From Desulfuromonadaceae bacterium (GTDB lineage: Bacteria > Desulfobacterota > Desulfuromonadia > Geobacterales > Pseudopelobacteraceae): a DNA stretch of 5,424 bases. How positions within the stretch are numbered: the first letter of the stretch is position 1; the number at the start of each line of letters is the position of its first letter. The stretch lies in assembly GCA_028686145.1 (NCBI GenBank), contig JAQUCQ010000240.1:1-5424 (forward strand), given 5' to 3'. The notes beneath the pieces were generated by a model that saw only the letters and a program-made list of their open reading frames with translations, did no database searches and had not been told where the DNA came from. A program made the position numbers and the translations under genes. This document shows positions 1-5,424 of this stretch, piece by piece.

Positions 1-114
1 GGAGGGGGCGGCTTTGGCGGGGGGGTTGGTGGCGGCGGTTTTTCATCCGGCGGCGGTGGATTTTCCGGAGGCGGTGGCGGCTTTGACGGCGGCGGTGCTT
101 CCGATGGGTGGTGA
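1..114 (+). CDS. TPM-domain (YgcG-like) protein, C-terminal glycine-rich tail only (5' end outside window)
   Basis: Reading from base 1 gives 37 codons and a TGA stop at 112-114. The residues are almost entirely Gly with regularly spaced Phe and Ser (GGGGF and SGGGGF repeats), ending in GGGASDGW. Secreted or membrane-anchored TPM-domain proteins of the YgcG family typically end in just such a low-complexity Gly/Phe/Ser tail closing in GGGGASG-W, so this is most likely the end of one. The globular TPM domain, signal peptide and any transmembrane helix lie upstream and cannot be seen. The next gene is also a TPM protein and starts at or within a few bases of this stop, which supports the call and suggests one operon. 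In related genomes such pairs often follow lemA, but that cannot be tested here. Another Gly-rich surface protein is the alternative. Confidence 0.72.
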   Translation, partial: GGGGFGGGVGGGGFSSGGGGFSGGGGGFDGGGASDGW

Positions 115-119
115 CGATC

Positions 120-752
120 ATGACTAAAAGTAATTCAATACACCTGAACCGTGAACAAGAGACCCTCATCCGGGAGGCGGTCAAACGCGCCGAGGCCGGC
201 ACATCGGGGGAAATCGTCCCCATGCTGCTGGCGGAGAGCGACGACTACCGCGAAGCCGCCGTACATGTCGCCATGATCATGGCCGCCCTCATGGCGCTGA
301 TCGTCGCGTTCGTCATCGATGACACCTCGGTCTGGTTCTTTATCCCTCTTACCTTCATCCTCTACCTGCCGCTGCTGGCTCTGGCGCGCCGCCTCCCCTC
401 CCTCAAACTGGCCTTCACCCCAACAGCACGGGTACGCACCATCGTACAGCAACGGGCCGTGCGCGCCTTTCACGAAAATGGGCTGCACCGTACCCGCGAA
501 GAAAACGGCATCCTTATCTTCATCTCCCTGCTGGAGCGGAAGGTCTGGATACTGGGCGACCGCGGCATCAACAAGGTCATCCCGCCAGAGCGTTGGACCG
601 CCCTCACTGCCGCCCTGGCCGCAGGAATACGTGGGGGACACATGGTAGACACACTGGTCACCACCATCGCCGAAGTAGGCGATATCCTGAAACAACACTT
701 TCCGCACCGGAAAGACGATACGAACGAACTTCCGGATCTGCTTGAGGAGTGA
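120..752 (+). CDS. TPM-domain membrane protein
   Basis: A 210-residue protein if started at ATG 120. GTG 111 (a GTGA overlap with the upstream stop) and GTG 108 are in-frame alternatives, and no strong ribosome binding site decides between them. TPM-domain features are visible. An early strand reads SGEIVPMLL (about residues 29-37). The conserved second half includes HENGLHRTREENGILIFISL and then ERKVWILGDRGINKVIPPERW (about 118-159), followed by the usual amphipathic helix. Between the two halves sit two hydrophobic stretches (about 47-66 and 71-90), which should form a transmembrane hairpin interrupting the domain. The C-terminus is charged (HRKDDTNELPDLLEE). TPM domains occur in photosystem repair phosphatases and in bacterial membrane or periplasmic proteins, but the biochemical role of this subgroup is not established. 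It is coupled to the upstream Gly-tailed TPM gene, so the two probably work together at the membrane. The gene ends 18 bases before a convergent small ORF. Confidence 0.85.
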   Translation: MTKSNSIHLNREQETLIREAVKRAEAGTSGEIVPMLLAESDDYREAAVHVAMIMAALMALIVAFVIDDTSVWFFIPLTFILYLPLLALARRLPSLKLAFTPTARVRTIVQQRAVRAFHENGLHRTREENGILIFISLLERKVWILGDRGINKVIPPERWTALTAALAAGIRGGHMVDTLVTTIAEVGDILKQHFPHRKDDTNELPDLLEE

Positions 753-770
753 CATCCCGCAACGGGGGTA

Positions 771-995
771 TCAGCTCCTTGCCACCCGATACGCCAGACG
801 GCTGCCGGCACGGTAACTGAGGCAGGCACCTGACGGTATGGAGACAACAGGCCTTTTCTCTTTCGTCAATGACCGCAGTGCCATCATAATTGCGCTTCCG
901 GAAAGTGCCCGTGCACTCTTCATGATGGTTGCTTCAAACTCCACCCACAAGCCAAATACAACAATTACCGCACCGCACAGAGTAATCGGTTCCAT
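771..995 (-). CDS. small membrane protein candidate downstream of lexA
   Basis: A 74-codon frame starting at ATG 995 and ending at TGA 773-771. A GGGAG ribosome binding site sits 8 bases before the start (complement of 1004-1008), which favours real translation. The N-terminus has one hydrophobic segment, residues about 4-18 (ITLCGAVIVVFGLWV), followed by EFEAT and then a mostly basic, soluble-looking C-terminal part rich in Arg, Ser and Ala. This resembles a single-pass small membrane protein. I do not recognise a family. It lies 74 bases after lexA on the same strand, with no convincing terminator between, so it may be transcribed with lexA and therefore induced by DNA damage; this is inference. 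It converges on the TPM gene with an 18-base gap. The alternative is a chance ORF; the ribosome binding site and the placement of the hydrophobic segment argue against that only moderately. Confidence 0.5.
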   Translation of the reverse strand: MEPITLCGAVIVVFGLWVEFEATIMKSARALSGSAIMMALRSLTKEKRPVVSIPSGACLSYRAGSRLAYRVARS

Positions 996-1069
996 TATTC
1001 ACGCTCCCGTCATGTAATTATTCGTAACATGTTCAATCTGCTGAGCCCTGCCAAACCACCCATACTTTC

Positions 1070-1696
1070 TTACATCCGCCGGTACACGCCAATCACCTTG
1101 CCGACAATGCTCACCTCGCCATCTTCGGGACGAATGATGATTGGCCCCATGGCCGGGTTCGCCGGTTGCAGACGAATGTGATCCAGCTCGCGATAGAACC
1201 ATTTGAGGGTCACCTCGCCATCAACCATGGCAACGACGGTATCCTTGTTGTCGGCAGTCGGCTGTGGCCGCACCAGCGCCAGATCGCCATCGAAGATACC
1301 GGCATTGATCATCGACTCACCGCTGACCCGCAGAAAAAAGCAGTCACTACCCTTAACGGCCATCGGGTCAACAGAGAAGTACCCCTGAATATCCTCAATA
1401 GCCGGGGCAAGATGGCCGGCGCGAACAGTGCCGACAATCGGCAGAGCCACCGACGGAGTAGCCGTCGTCTTCAGGGTAATGCCCCGGTTCACATGATCCC
1501 GCTTGATGTATCCCTTACGCTCCAGAGCACTCAGATGCTTCATAACCGGCAGCGTTCCTGAAACATTCAGGTGGCTGGCGATTTCCCGCTGGCTGGGTGC
1601 ATAGCCGTTATCGCCACTGAACGACGTGATGAACTGCAGCACCTGTTTCTGGCGTTGAGTGAGTATGTTGGCGGCTTGCGGAGCATAGGTAGTCAT
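1070..1696 (-). CDS. lexA: LexA repressor, SOS regulator with self-cleaving S24 peptidase domain
   Basis: A 208-residue protein with complete LexA architecture. The N-terminal winged helix (about 12-75) starts LTQRQKQVLQFI, continues with YAPSQREIASHLNV and ends with ERKGYIKRD. The cleavage site is Ala93-Gly94 (VRAGHLAPA). The catalytic serine is Ser128 in SGESMINAGIFDGD and the catalytic lysine is Lys165 in EVTLKWF. The spacing Ala-Ser (35) and Ser-Lys (37) equals that of E. coli LexA (Ala84, Ser119, Lys156). LexA represses DNA-repair genes; RecA filaments on single-stranded DNA trigger its self-cleavage. The recognition-helix region (SGTLPVMKHL) differs from E. coli, so a different operator is expected, consistent with the palindrome over its start. 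ATG 1696 is the only usable start: an in-frame TGA lies upstream and no ATG, GTG or TTG intervenes. Its promoter and operator sit directly on the start codon, implying autoregulation and a near-leaderless mRNA. Confidence 0.96.
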   Translation of the reverse strand: MTTYAPQAANILTQRQKQVLQFITSFSGDNGYAPSQREIASHLNVSGTLPVMKHLSALERKGYIKRDHVNRGITLKTTATPSVALPIVGTVRAGHLAPAIEDIQGYFSVDPMAVKGSDCFFLRVSGESMINAGIFDGDLALVRPQPTADNKDTVVAMVDGEVTLKWFYRELDHIRLQPANPAMGPIIIRPEDGEVSIVGKVIGVYRRM

Positions 1697-1708
1697 ATGA
1701 CTACCTAT
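1685..1708. promoter_or_regulatory. LexA operator candidate: perfect 24-bp palindrome over the lexA start codon
   Basis: Bases 1685-1708 equal their own reverse complement at all 12 pairs; symmetry breaks at 1684/1709. The inner 18 bases are GGTAGTCATATGACTACC. These match the LexA box I recall for Geobacter sulfurreducens (GGTT-N2-C-N4-G-N3-ACC) at every fixed position but one (A for the fourth base). The site covers five of the six bases of the predicted -10 element and the lexA ATG (complement of 1694-1696), so a bound repressor dimer would block RNA polymerase. The palindrome is seen directly; LexA as the binder is inference. Confidence 0.8.
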
Positions 1709-1732
1709 ACGGAATTTTTATTTATCTGTCAA
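1704..1732 (-). promoter_or_regulatory. lexA promoter (sigma70 type)
   Basis: On the minus strand a perfect -35 hexamer TTGACA (complement of 1727-1732) is followed by a 17-base AT-rich spacer and TATAGG (complement of 1704-1709) as -10, which matches the TATAAT consensus at four of six bases. Spacing is optimal. The expected transcription start is about 1697, one base before the lexA ATG, so the mRNA would be leaderless or nearly so. The -10 lies inside the 24-bp palindrome apart from its first base. Confidence 0.75.
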
Positions 1733-1802
1733 CAATTACTGTTCCGGACAGCTCAGGTGCGCGAGAATATTGATGCTGCAAAGATTAACAATAATTTAAA
1801 TT

Positions 1803-1808
1803 AAGGGG
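1803..1808 (+). promoter_or_regulatory. ribosome binding site of the 40-codon ORF
   Basis: AAGGGG is separated by six bases (TTTACC) from ATG 1815. It is a strong purine-rich Shine-Dalgarno match in an otherwise AT-rich stretch (1777-1804), and it is the main reason to believe the small ORF is translated. Confidence 0.6.
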
Positions 1809-1814
1809 TTTACC

Positions 1815-1937
1815 ATGGCTATTTGGCGCAATTTCTGGTATGAATCAGGCAGTTATGGACTGGATAGCGCGCTGCTGTTGGTGAAAACAGCGCTGAAAAT
1901 TGAATATGAAGAAGGGGATTACTGTGCAGGTACTTGA
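1815..1937 (+). CDS. 40-residue small ORF overlapping the thioesterase start
   Basis: ATG 1815 to TGA 1935-1937 encodes 40 residues, beginning MAIWRNFWYESGSYGLDS and ending EYEEGDYCAGT. It has an AAGGGG ribosome binding site six bases upstream. The product is rich in aromatic residues near the start, has a short amphipathic LLLVKTALK helix in the middle and an acidic end. There is no signal peptide or transmembrane segment, and I do not recognise a family. Its last 14 bases overlap the preferred thioesterase start (GTG 1924), so ribosomes finishing here could reinitiate on the thioesterase. It may be a small protein in its own right, a leader peptide controlling the downstream gene, or a remnant of a longer gene. 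It lies divergent from lexA, with its start 106 bases from the palindrome. Confidence 0.5.
   Translation: MAIWRNFWYESGSYGLDSALLLVKTALKIEYEEGDYCAGT
1912..1917 (+). promoter_or_regulatory. ribosome binding site that decides the thioesterase start
   Basis: AAGGGG with a six-base spacer (ATTACT) before GTG 1924. The upstream in-frame candidates TTG 1900 and ATG 1906 have no comparable purine run in front, so GTG 1924 is preferred. The site lies inside the preceding 40-codon ORF. Confidence 0.65.
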
Positions 1938-2325
1938 CGACAACCGCTGCTTCATCTGCGGCAAGGACAACCCCATCGGCTTAAAGGCCGAGTTTACGAT
2001 AGACCCGGAACGGCGCCGGGCGGAAACCACGGTACGGATAGACGAGCTCTTCCAGGGGTGGCAGGGAATCACCCACGGCGGCATCATCTCGGCCCTGCTG
2101 GACGAGATCTGCGCCCAGGCCTGTATGGGGAGCGGAATCATGATAGTCACGAGCGAAATAAAGATCCGCTACCGGGCTCCGGTCCCGACCGGAGCGCTGG
2201 TAACCGTAATCGGCGAGGTTGTGGGTGAACGGCGCAAGCTGGTGGATGTGAAGGGGCGGCTTGAACTGGACGGAAAGGTCATGGCCGAAGCCGAAGTGGT
2301 CATGTACCGGACGAAGGCGGGGTAA
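1924..2325 (+). CDS. PaaI-family hotdog-fold acyl-CoA thioesterase
   Basis: With GTG 1924 as start the product is 133 residues, a normal size for single-domain hotdog thioesterases. The N-terminus DDNRCFICGKDNPIGL (5-20) is the Cys-x-x-Cys-Gly ... Asn-Pro-x-Gly-Leu signature common in a PaaI-like subgroup. The central helix begins ITHGGIISALLDEICAQA (49-66), with the HGG motif at 51-53 and acidic Asp60/Glu61 in the region where this family keeps its catalytic carboxylate. The following strands (SEIKIRYRAPVPTG, VTVIGEVV, KGRLELDGKVMAEAEVVMY) complete the hotdog fold. It should hydrolyse acyl- or aryl-CoA thioesters in the cytoplasm, probably as a homotetramer; the substrate cannot be predicted. 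It overlaps the preceding small ORF by 14 bases, suggesting translational coupling. In-frame ATG 1906 would add six residues (MKKGIT) but lacks a ribosome binding site. Confidence 0.88.
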   Translation: MQVLDDNRCFICGKDNPIGLKAEFTIDPERRRAETTVRIDELFQGWQGITHGGIISALLDEICAQACMGSGIMIVTSEIKIRYRAPVPTGALVTVIGEVVGERRKLVDVKGRLELDGKVMAEAEVVMYRTKAG

Positions 2326-2433
2326 CAGGCAAAGTCCAACGCCTCTGCATGACGGATCATCTCGACAAAGCACAGTGATCCTGGGACATGAGTCGGGTTC
2401 GTGGCAAGGGCAATGACGCTCGCAAATTAAAGT

Positions 2434-2462
2434 AGACCTCGGCCTCATTAAGGTTTATTTTT
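2434..2462 (+). terminator. possible rho-independent terminator after the thioesterase gene
   Basis: AGACCT (2434-2439) pairs with AGGTTT (2451-2456), including one G-T wobble, around an 11-base loop. It is followed by ATTTTT. The stem is short and the loop long, so it is weak, but this is the only stem with a T-tract in the 176-base gap (2326-2501). The rest of the gap shows no recognisable gene or repeat. Confidence 0.3.
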
Positions 2463-2489
2463 CTTCAGCAAGGTTGTTTTTAAGGCATG

Positions 2490-2494
2490 TGAGG
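2490..2494 (+). promoter_or_regulatory. ribosome binding site supporting the TTG start of the nuclease-helicase
   Basis: TGAGG followed by seven bases and TTG 2502. An in-frame TGA stop at 2490-2492 limits the frame, and the first in-frame ATG is more than 400 bases further on, inside conserved sequence, so TTG 2502 is the best start. Confidence 0.6.
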
Positions 2495-2501
2495 CATCTA
2501 T

Positions 2502-5424
2502 TTGATAAACCCTGTCACCCCCGGCATTTATGAAGCACTTATCGATGAATACCTCCGCGATGCTCTGGCGCTACGACCAGAATTACGAACCGTTTTCGGA
2601 AAGATCGATCCGGAAGAGCAGCCAGCCAGGTACGCTTCTTTTGTGGCAAAGGTTTTGGAACAGGCACTCCGAGAAGAGTCTGATTCGGACAAGCGGCTGG
2701 CGCTCTGCAACTGGATTCTTCGTCACGTTGCCGATGAACCGGGCAGAGGCCATCTGGAAAAGCATCGACTCATACCGCATCCAAAGCCGATCCTCCTTGA
2801 AATCACCCCGCCGAATTACGGCACATCAGGTATCCCCCGTCCCCACACCCCACTAGCAGAAAGCAGCCTCTTCACAGGTTCTCCCCAGGAACCGCAACTG
2901 GCCCATGAACTCCATGAAGAGATGCGCTCAGCTGATGCAGTTGAGATTCTGGTATCTTTCATCAAATGGTCCGGGCTGCGCCTGTTGATGCCGGCTTTCG
3001 AGGATTTGCTCAAACGAAACGTACCGGTGCGCCTGATCACAACCTCTTATATGGGTGCCTCTGATGCTCCGGCGGTGGAATGGCTGGCCCGGATGCCAAA
3101 CGTTAAAGTGCGTATCTCCTACGACACCGAACGGACCAGATTGCACGCCAAGGCGTACCACTTCCGGCGCAATTCAGGCTTCTCCACGGCCTATATCGGC
3201 TCAGCCAACATGTCCCATGCGGCCATAACCAGCGGTCTGGAATGGAATCTCAAGGTCACCGCCCAAGACATGGGTCACATCCTCGAAAAGTTTTCGGTCG
3301 AGTTCGAGACCTACTGGAACAGCCGCGAGTTCGTGCCGTTCGATCCCGAGCAACCGGCGCTTTTCCGGACCGCTATTGACCGCGCTCGTAATCCCCAACA
3401 GAACGGGCCGGCAGTATTTTTCGACCTGCGGCCGCACCCATTTCAGGAGCGCATCCTTGAAGCACTGGAACGGGAACGGACTGCCCACGATCGCTGGCGA
3501 AATCTGGTGATCGCCGCCACCGGCACCGGTAAGACAGTAGTTGCCGCCTTCGACTTCAAGCAATTCTTCGATAAGAAGCAGCGACAGGCACGGCTGCTGT
3601 TTGTTGCTCACCGCCAGGAAATCCTCCAGCAGGCACAGGCTACCTTTCGCAATGTCCTTCGGGATCAGAATTTTGGTGAATTGCTGGTCGGCCAGTTTCA
3701 GGCAAATCGCCTGGAACACCTTTTCTGTTCTATCGGCATGCTGACCAGTCGCCGTCTCTGGGAGCAGGTCGGGAGCGGCTTCTACGATTACATCGTGGTT
3801 GACGAAGCTCACCACGGCGTCGCGTCAAGTTACCGGCCGCTCTTTGACCATTTTACGCCGCAGATACTCCTCGGTCTAACCGCCACCCCGGAGCGGATGG
3901 ATGGTGATAACGTGGCCGCCGACTTTGCTAACCGCTTTGCCGCCGAGATTCGTCTCCCGGAAGCGCTGGAAGAAAAGCTTCTCTGTCCTTTCCACTATTT
4001 CGGCGTTGCCGACCCGATTGCCATCAACGGCGACCAGTTCTGGCGCAACGGCAAATATGACCCCTCGGCTCTGGAAAACGTCTACGTATTGGATAACGTC
4101 AGCGCCACACGGCGCGTCGCTGCAATTACAGAGGCTCTCCATCGCTACGAGCCCGACCTCACCACCATCAAGGGGATCGGTTTCTGTGTTTCCATCAAGC
4201 ATGCCGAGTTCATGGCAGAGACCTTCACCGACTTGGGAATCCCTGCCGCTCCCTTTGTTTCCGGGATAGATGGTGATCGTTGTAGCAAGCTACTGGCTGA
4301 CCTGAAAAACGGTCGGATTACTTGCCTCTTTACCGTGGACAAACTAAGTGAGGGGGTTGACGTCCCGGAGATCAACACGGTGCTGTTTCTCCGCCCCACC
4401 GAAAGCCTGACCGTCTTCCTTCAGCAACTCGGGCGCGGCCTGCGCCATGCACCGGGCAAAGACTGTCTCACCGTGCTCGACTTCGTCGGCCAGACCCACC
4501 GCCGCTACCGGGTCGATACCAAGCTGAAAGCGCTCCTCCCCCGGCATCGCTTTTCCATTGATAAGGAAGTGGAGCAGGATTTCCCCCACCTCCCAGCCGG
4601 TTGCTCCATTCAGCTTGACCGCCTCTCCCGGCAGTATGTGCTGGAGAACATCAGAGAGAATCTCGGCAAGTTGAATGTGCAGGTGCCGGACCGGTTGCAG
4701 ACTTTCACCAGCGAAAGCGGCCAGAAGCTGACTTTCGGCAATTTTATCCGTTACCACGATTACGATCCGGAAGTACTATTGGTAAAGGAAACATGGTCTG
4801 AATGGAAAGCCAAGGCGCTGCTCGGCTCAATCCCCACTGATCCTGATCTGGCGCGGCTGAGTAAAACCCTCGTGCGAGCCGCATTCATCAATGGCCCGCG
4901 GGAAATTGCCCTGCTGCGTAATGTTCTCGCCAAGGTTAGCCAGGGTGCGATTGAGAAAGCGCTGACGATCGCGGGAAACTCCGTCATGTCAGTCTACTAC
5001 CGGATCTGGGGCGACAAAGGGAGCAATCTCGGTATTGCCTCCATTGAAGATGCCTTCCTCCGCTTGGCTCGCAACCCGTCGATTCTGGCCGATCTGGATG
5101 AAATCCTTGCCTGGTCGCAGGACACCACCGAGGTCAGCGGCCTGATTCCGCAACTCCCATTTGCCTGTCCGCTGGAACTGCATGCTCGTTACGGCGGCAA
5201 AGAAATTCAAGCAGTCTTTGGCAAGGCAAACCTTGAGACGTCCGGACAGACTGGGGTAGGCGTTTTTCATTTTCCCGAGTTCAAGACCTATGTGCTACTG
5301 GTTACCTTTCAGAAGACCGAGAAGGAATTCTCACCGAGCACCATGTATGCCGATTATCCCATCAGCAGGGAGCTCATGCACTGGGAATCTCAGGCGAATA
5401 CCGCGCAGCATCACACTGACGGGC
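2502..5424 (+). CDS. PLD-like nuclease / superfamily II helicase / DUF3427-type protein (3' end outside window)
   Basis: One uninterrupted frame of 974 codons from TTG 2502 to the window end, with no stop. A helical N-terminal region (about 1-130) precedes a phospholipase-D-like domain: ADAVEILVSFIKWSGL (about 144), then LHAKAYHF with His215 and Lys217, GSAN at 233-236 and Glu247, the HxK...SxN...E pattern of PLD nucleases. The helicase follows: Walker A ATGTGKT (339-345, Lys344), VAHRQEI, motif II DEAH (434-437), TAT (460-462), TVDKLSEGVDVP (611-622) and QQLGRGLRH (641-649). The C-terminal part (from about 700), including FPEFKTYVLLVTFQK and DYPISRELMHWESQ, resembles DUF3427. All catalytic motifs look intact. 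The protein should couple ATP-driven DNA translocation or unwinding to cleavage. Such fusions are common in accessory and defence regions, so restriction or phage defence is likely but unproven. The family is usually about 1,000 residues, so little is missing. Confidence 0.88.
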   Translation, partial: MINPVTPGIYEALIDEYLRDALALRPELRTVFGKIDPEEQPARYASFVAKVLEQALREESDSDKRLALCNWILRHVADEPGRGHLEKHRLIPHPKPILLEITPPNYGTSGIPRPHTPLAESSLFTGSPQEPQLAHELHEEMRSADAVEILVSFIKWSGLRLLMPAFEDLLKRNVPVRLITTSYMGASDAPAVEWLARMPNVKVRISYDTERTRLHAKAYHFRRNSGFSTAYIGSANMSHAAITSGLEWNLKVTAQDMGHILEKFSVEFETYWNSREFVPFDPEQPALFRTAIDRARNPQQNGPAVFFDLRPHPFQERILEALERERTAHDRWRNLVIAATGTGKTVVAAFDFKQFFDKKQRQARLLFVAHRQEILQQAQATFRNVLRDQNFGELLVGQFQANRLEHLFCSIGMLTSRRLWEQVGSGFYDYIVVDEAHHGVASSYRPLFDHFTPQILLGLTATPERMDGDNVAADFANRFAAEIRLPEALEEKLLCPFHYFGVADPIAINGDQFWRNGKYDPSALENVYVLDNVSATRRVAAITEALHRYEPDLTTIKGIGFCVSIKHAEFMAETFTDLGIPAAPFVSGIDGDRCSKLLADLKNGRITCLFTVDKLSEGVDVPEINTVLFLRPTESLTVFLQQLGRGLRHAPGKDCLTVLDFVGQTHRRYRVDTKLKALLPRHRFSIDKEVEQDFPHLPAGCSIQLDRLSRQYVLENIRENLGKLNVQVPDRLQTFTSESGQKLTFGNFIRYHDYDPEVLLVKETWSEWKAKALLGSIPTDPDLARLSKTLVRAAFINGPREIALLRNVLAKVSQGAIEKALTIAGNSVMSVYYRIWGDKGSNLGIASIEDAFLRLARNPSILADLDEILAWSQDTTEVSGLIPQLPFACPLELHARYGGKEIQAVFGKANLETSGQTGVGVFHFPEFKTYVLLVTFQKTEKEFSPSTMYADYPISRELMHWESQANTAQHHTDG

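Noticed and set aside
135..755. 206-codon open frame on the minus strand opposite the TPM gene
   Set aside because: It mirrors a clearly recognisable gene on the plus strand, its translation shows no family motif, and it has no separate ribosome site that stands out.
755..767. Small hairpin TCCCG-CAA-CGGGG in the convergent gap
   Set aside because: The four-pair GC core is real and could help end both transcripts, but there is no T-tract on either strand, so I do not call it a terminator.
1011..1031. Inverted repeat CATGT ... ACATG between lexA and the small ORF
   Set aside because: Only five paired bases around an 11-base spacer with no T-tract; likely chance.
1726..1751. CTG-containing elements upstream of lexA resembling an E. 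coli SOS box (CTGTCAACAATTACTG and CTGTTCCGGACAG)
   Set aside because: The first lacks the CAG half and the second has only 5 bases between CTGT and ACAG instead of 8. The 24-bp palindrome is a far better operator and the LexA recognition helix is not E. coli-like.
1571..1804. 77-codon plus-strand frame across the lexA 5' end and promoter
   Set aside because: It is antisense to the conserved LexA winged-helix segment and runs through the promoter; no protein family is recognisable.
1900..1908. TTG 1900 or ATG 1906 as thioesterase start
   Set aside because: Neither has a ribosome binding site, whereas GTG 1924 has AAGGGG at six bases and matches the usual N-terminus of the family.
3201..3815. 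204-codon open frame on the minus strand opposite the helicase
   Set aside because: It lies inside the motif-bearing PLD/helicase frame (GSAN, Walker A, DEAH). Long antisense frames are expected from the codon bias.

Overview
The window is a moderately GC-rich piece of bacterial chromosome, with four confidently recognised genes, two likely small genes and one partial gene. The best lineage hint is the lexA region. The LexA winged helix carries a TLPVMKHL-type recognition segment, unlike that of E. coli. Its start overlaps a palindrome that fits, with one mismatch, the LexA box I recall for Geobacter sulfurreducens (GGTT-N2-C-N4-G-N3-ACC). Together with the TPM-protein pair, this suggests a Desulfuromonadales/Geobacter-like deltaproteobacterium. 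That assignment is inference. No RNA gene, insertion sequence, CRISPR array or integrase is visible.

Layout: (1) Positions 1-114 are the glycine-rich tail of a YgcG-like TPM-domain protein, coupled to a second TPM-domain membrane protein ending at 752. (2) On the minus strand, converging on that pair, lie lexA (1696-1070) and then a 74-codon membrane-protein candidate (995-771) with its own ribosome binding site. (3) The lexA promoter region (1685-1732) holds a clear sigma70-type promoter and a perfect 24-bp palindrome that covers the lexA start codon. (4) Divergent from lexA, a 40-codon ORF with a strong ribosome binding site (1815-1937) overlaps a PaaI-like hotdog thioesterase (1924-2325). 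(5) After 176 bp with a possible terminator, a very large gene starts at a TTG codon (2502) and runs off the window end. It fuses a phospholipase-D-type nuclease domain, a superfamily II helicase and a DUF3427-like C-terminal region, an architecture suited to DNA restriction or phage defence.

How it fits together: the LexA repressor probably controls its own gene through the palindrome, and the small downstream gene may be carried on the same transcript. The nuclease-helicase has its own start signals and no visible LexA box. The thioesterase and the TPM pair look like ordinary housekeeping genes. The points most worth a second look are the almost leaderless lexA promoter with its operator on the start codon, the small ORF coupled to the thioesterase, and the PLD-helicase-DUF3427 fusion.
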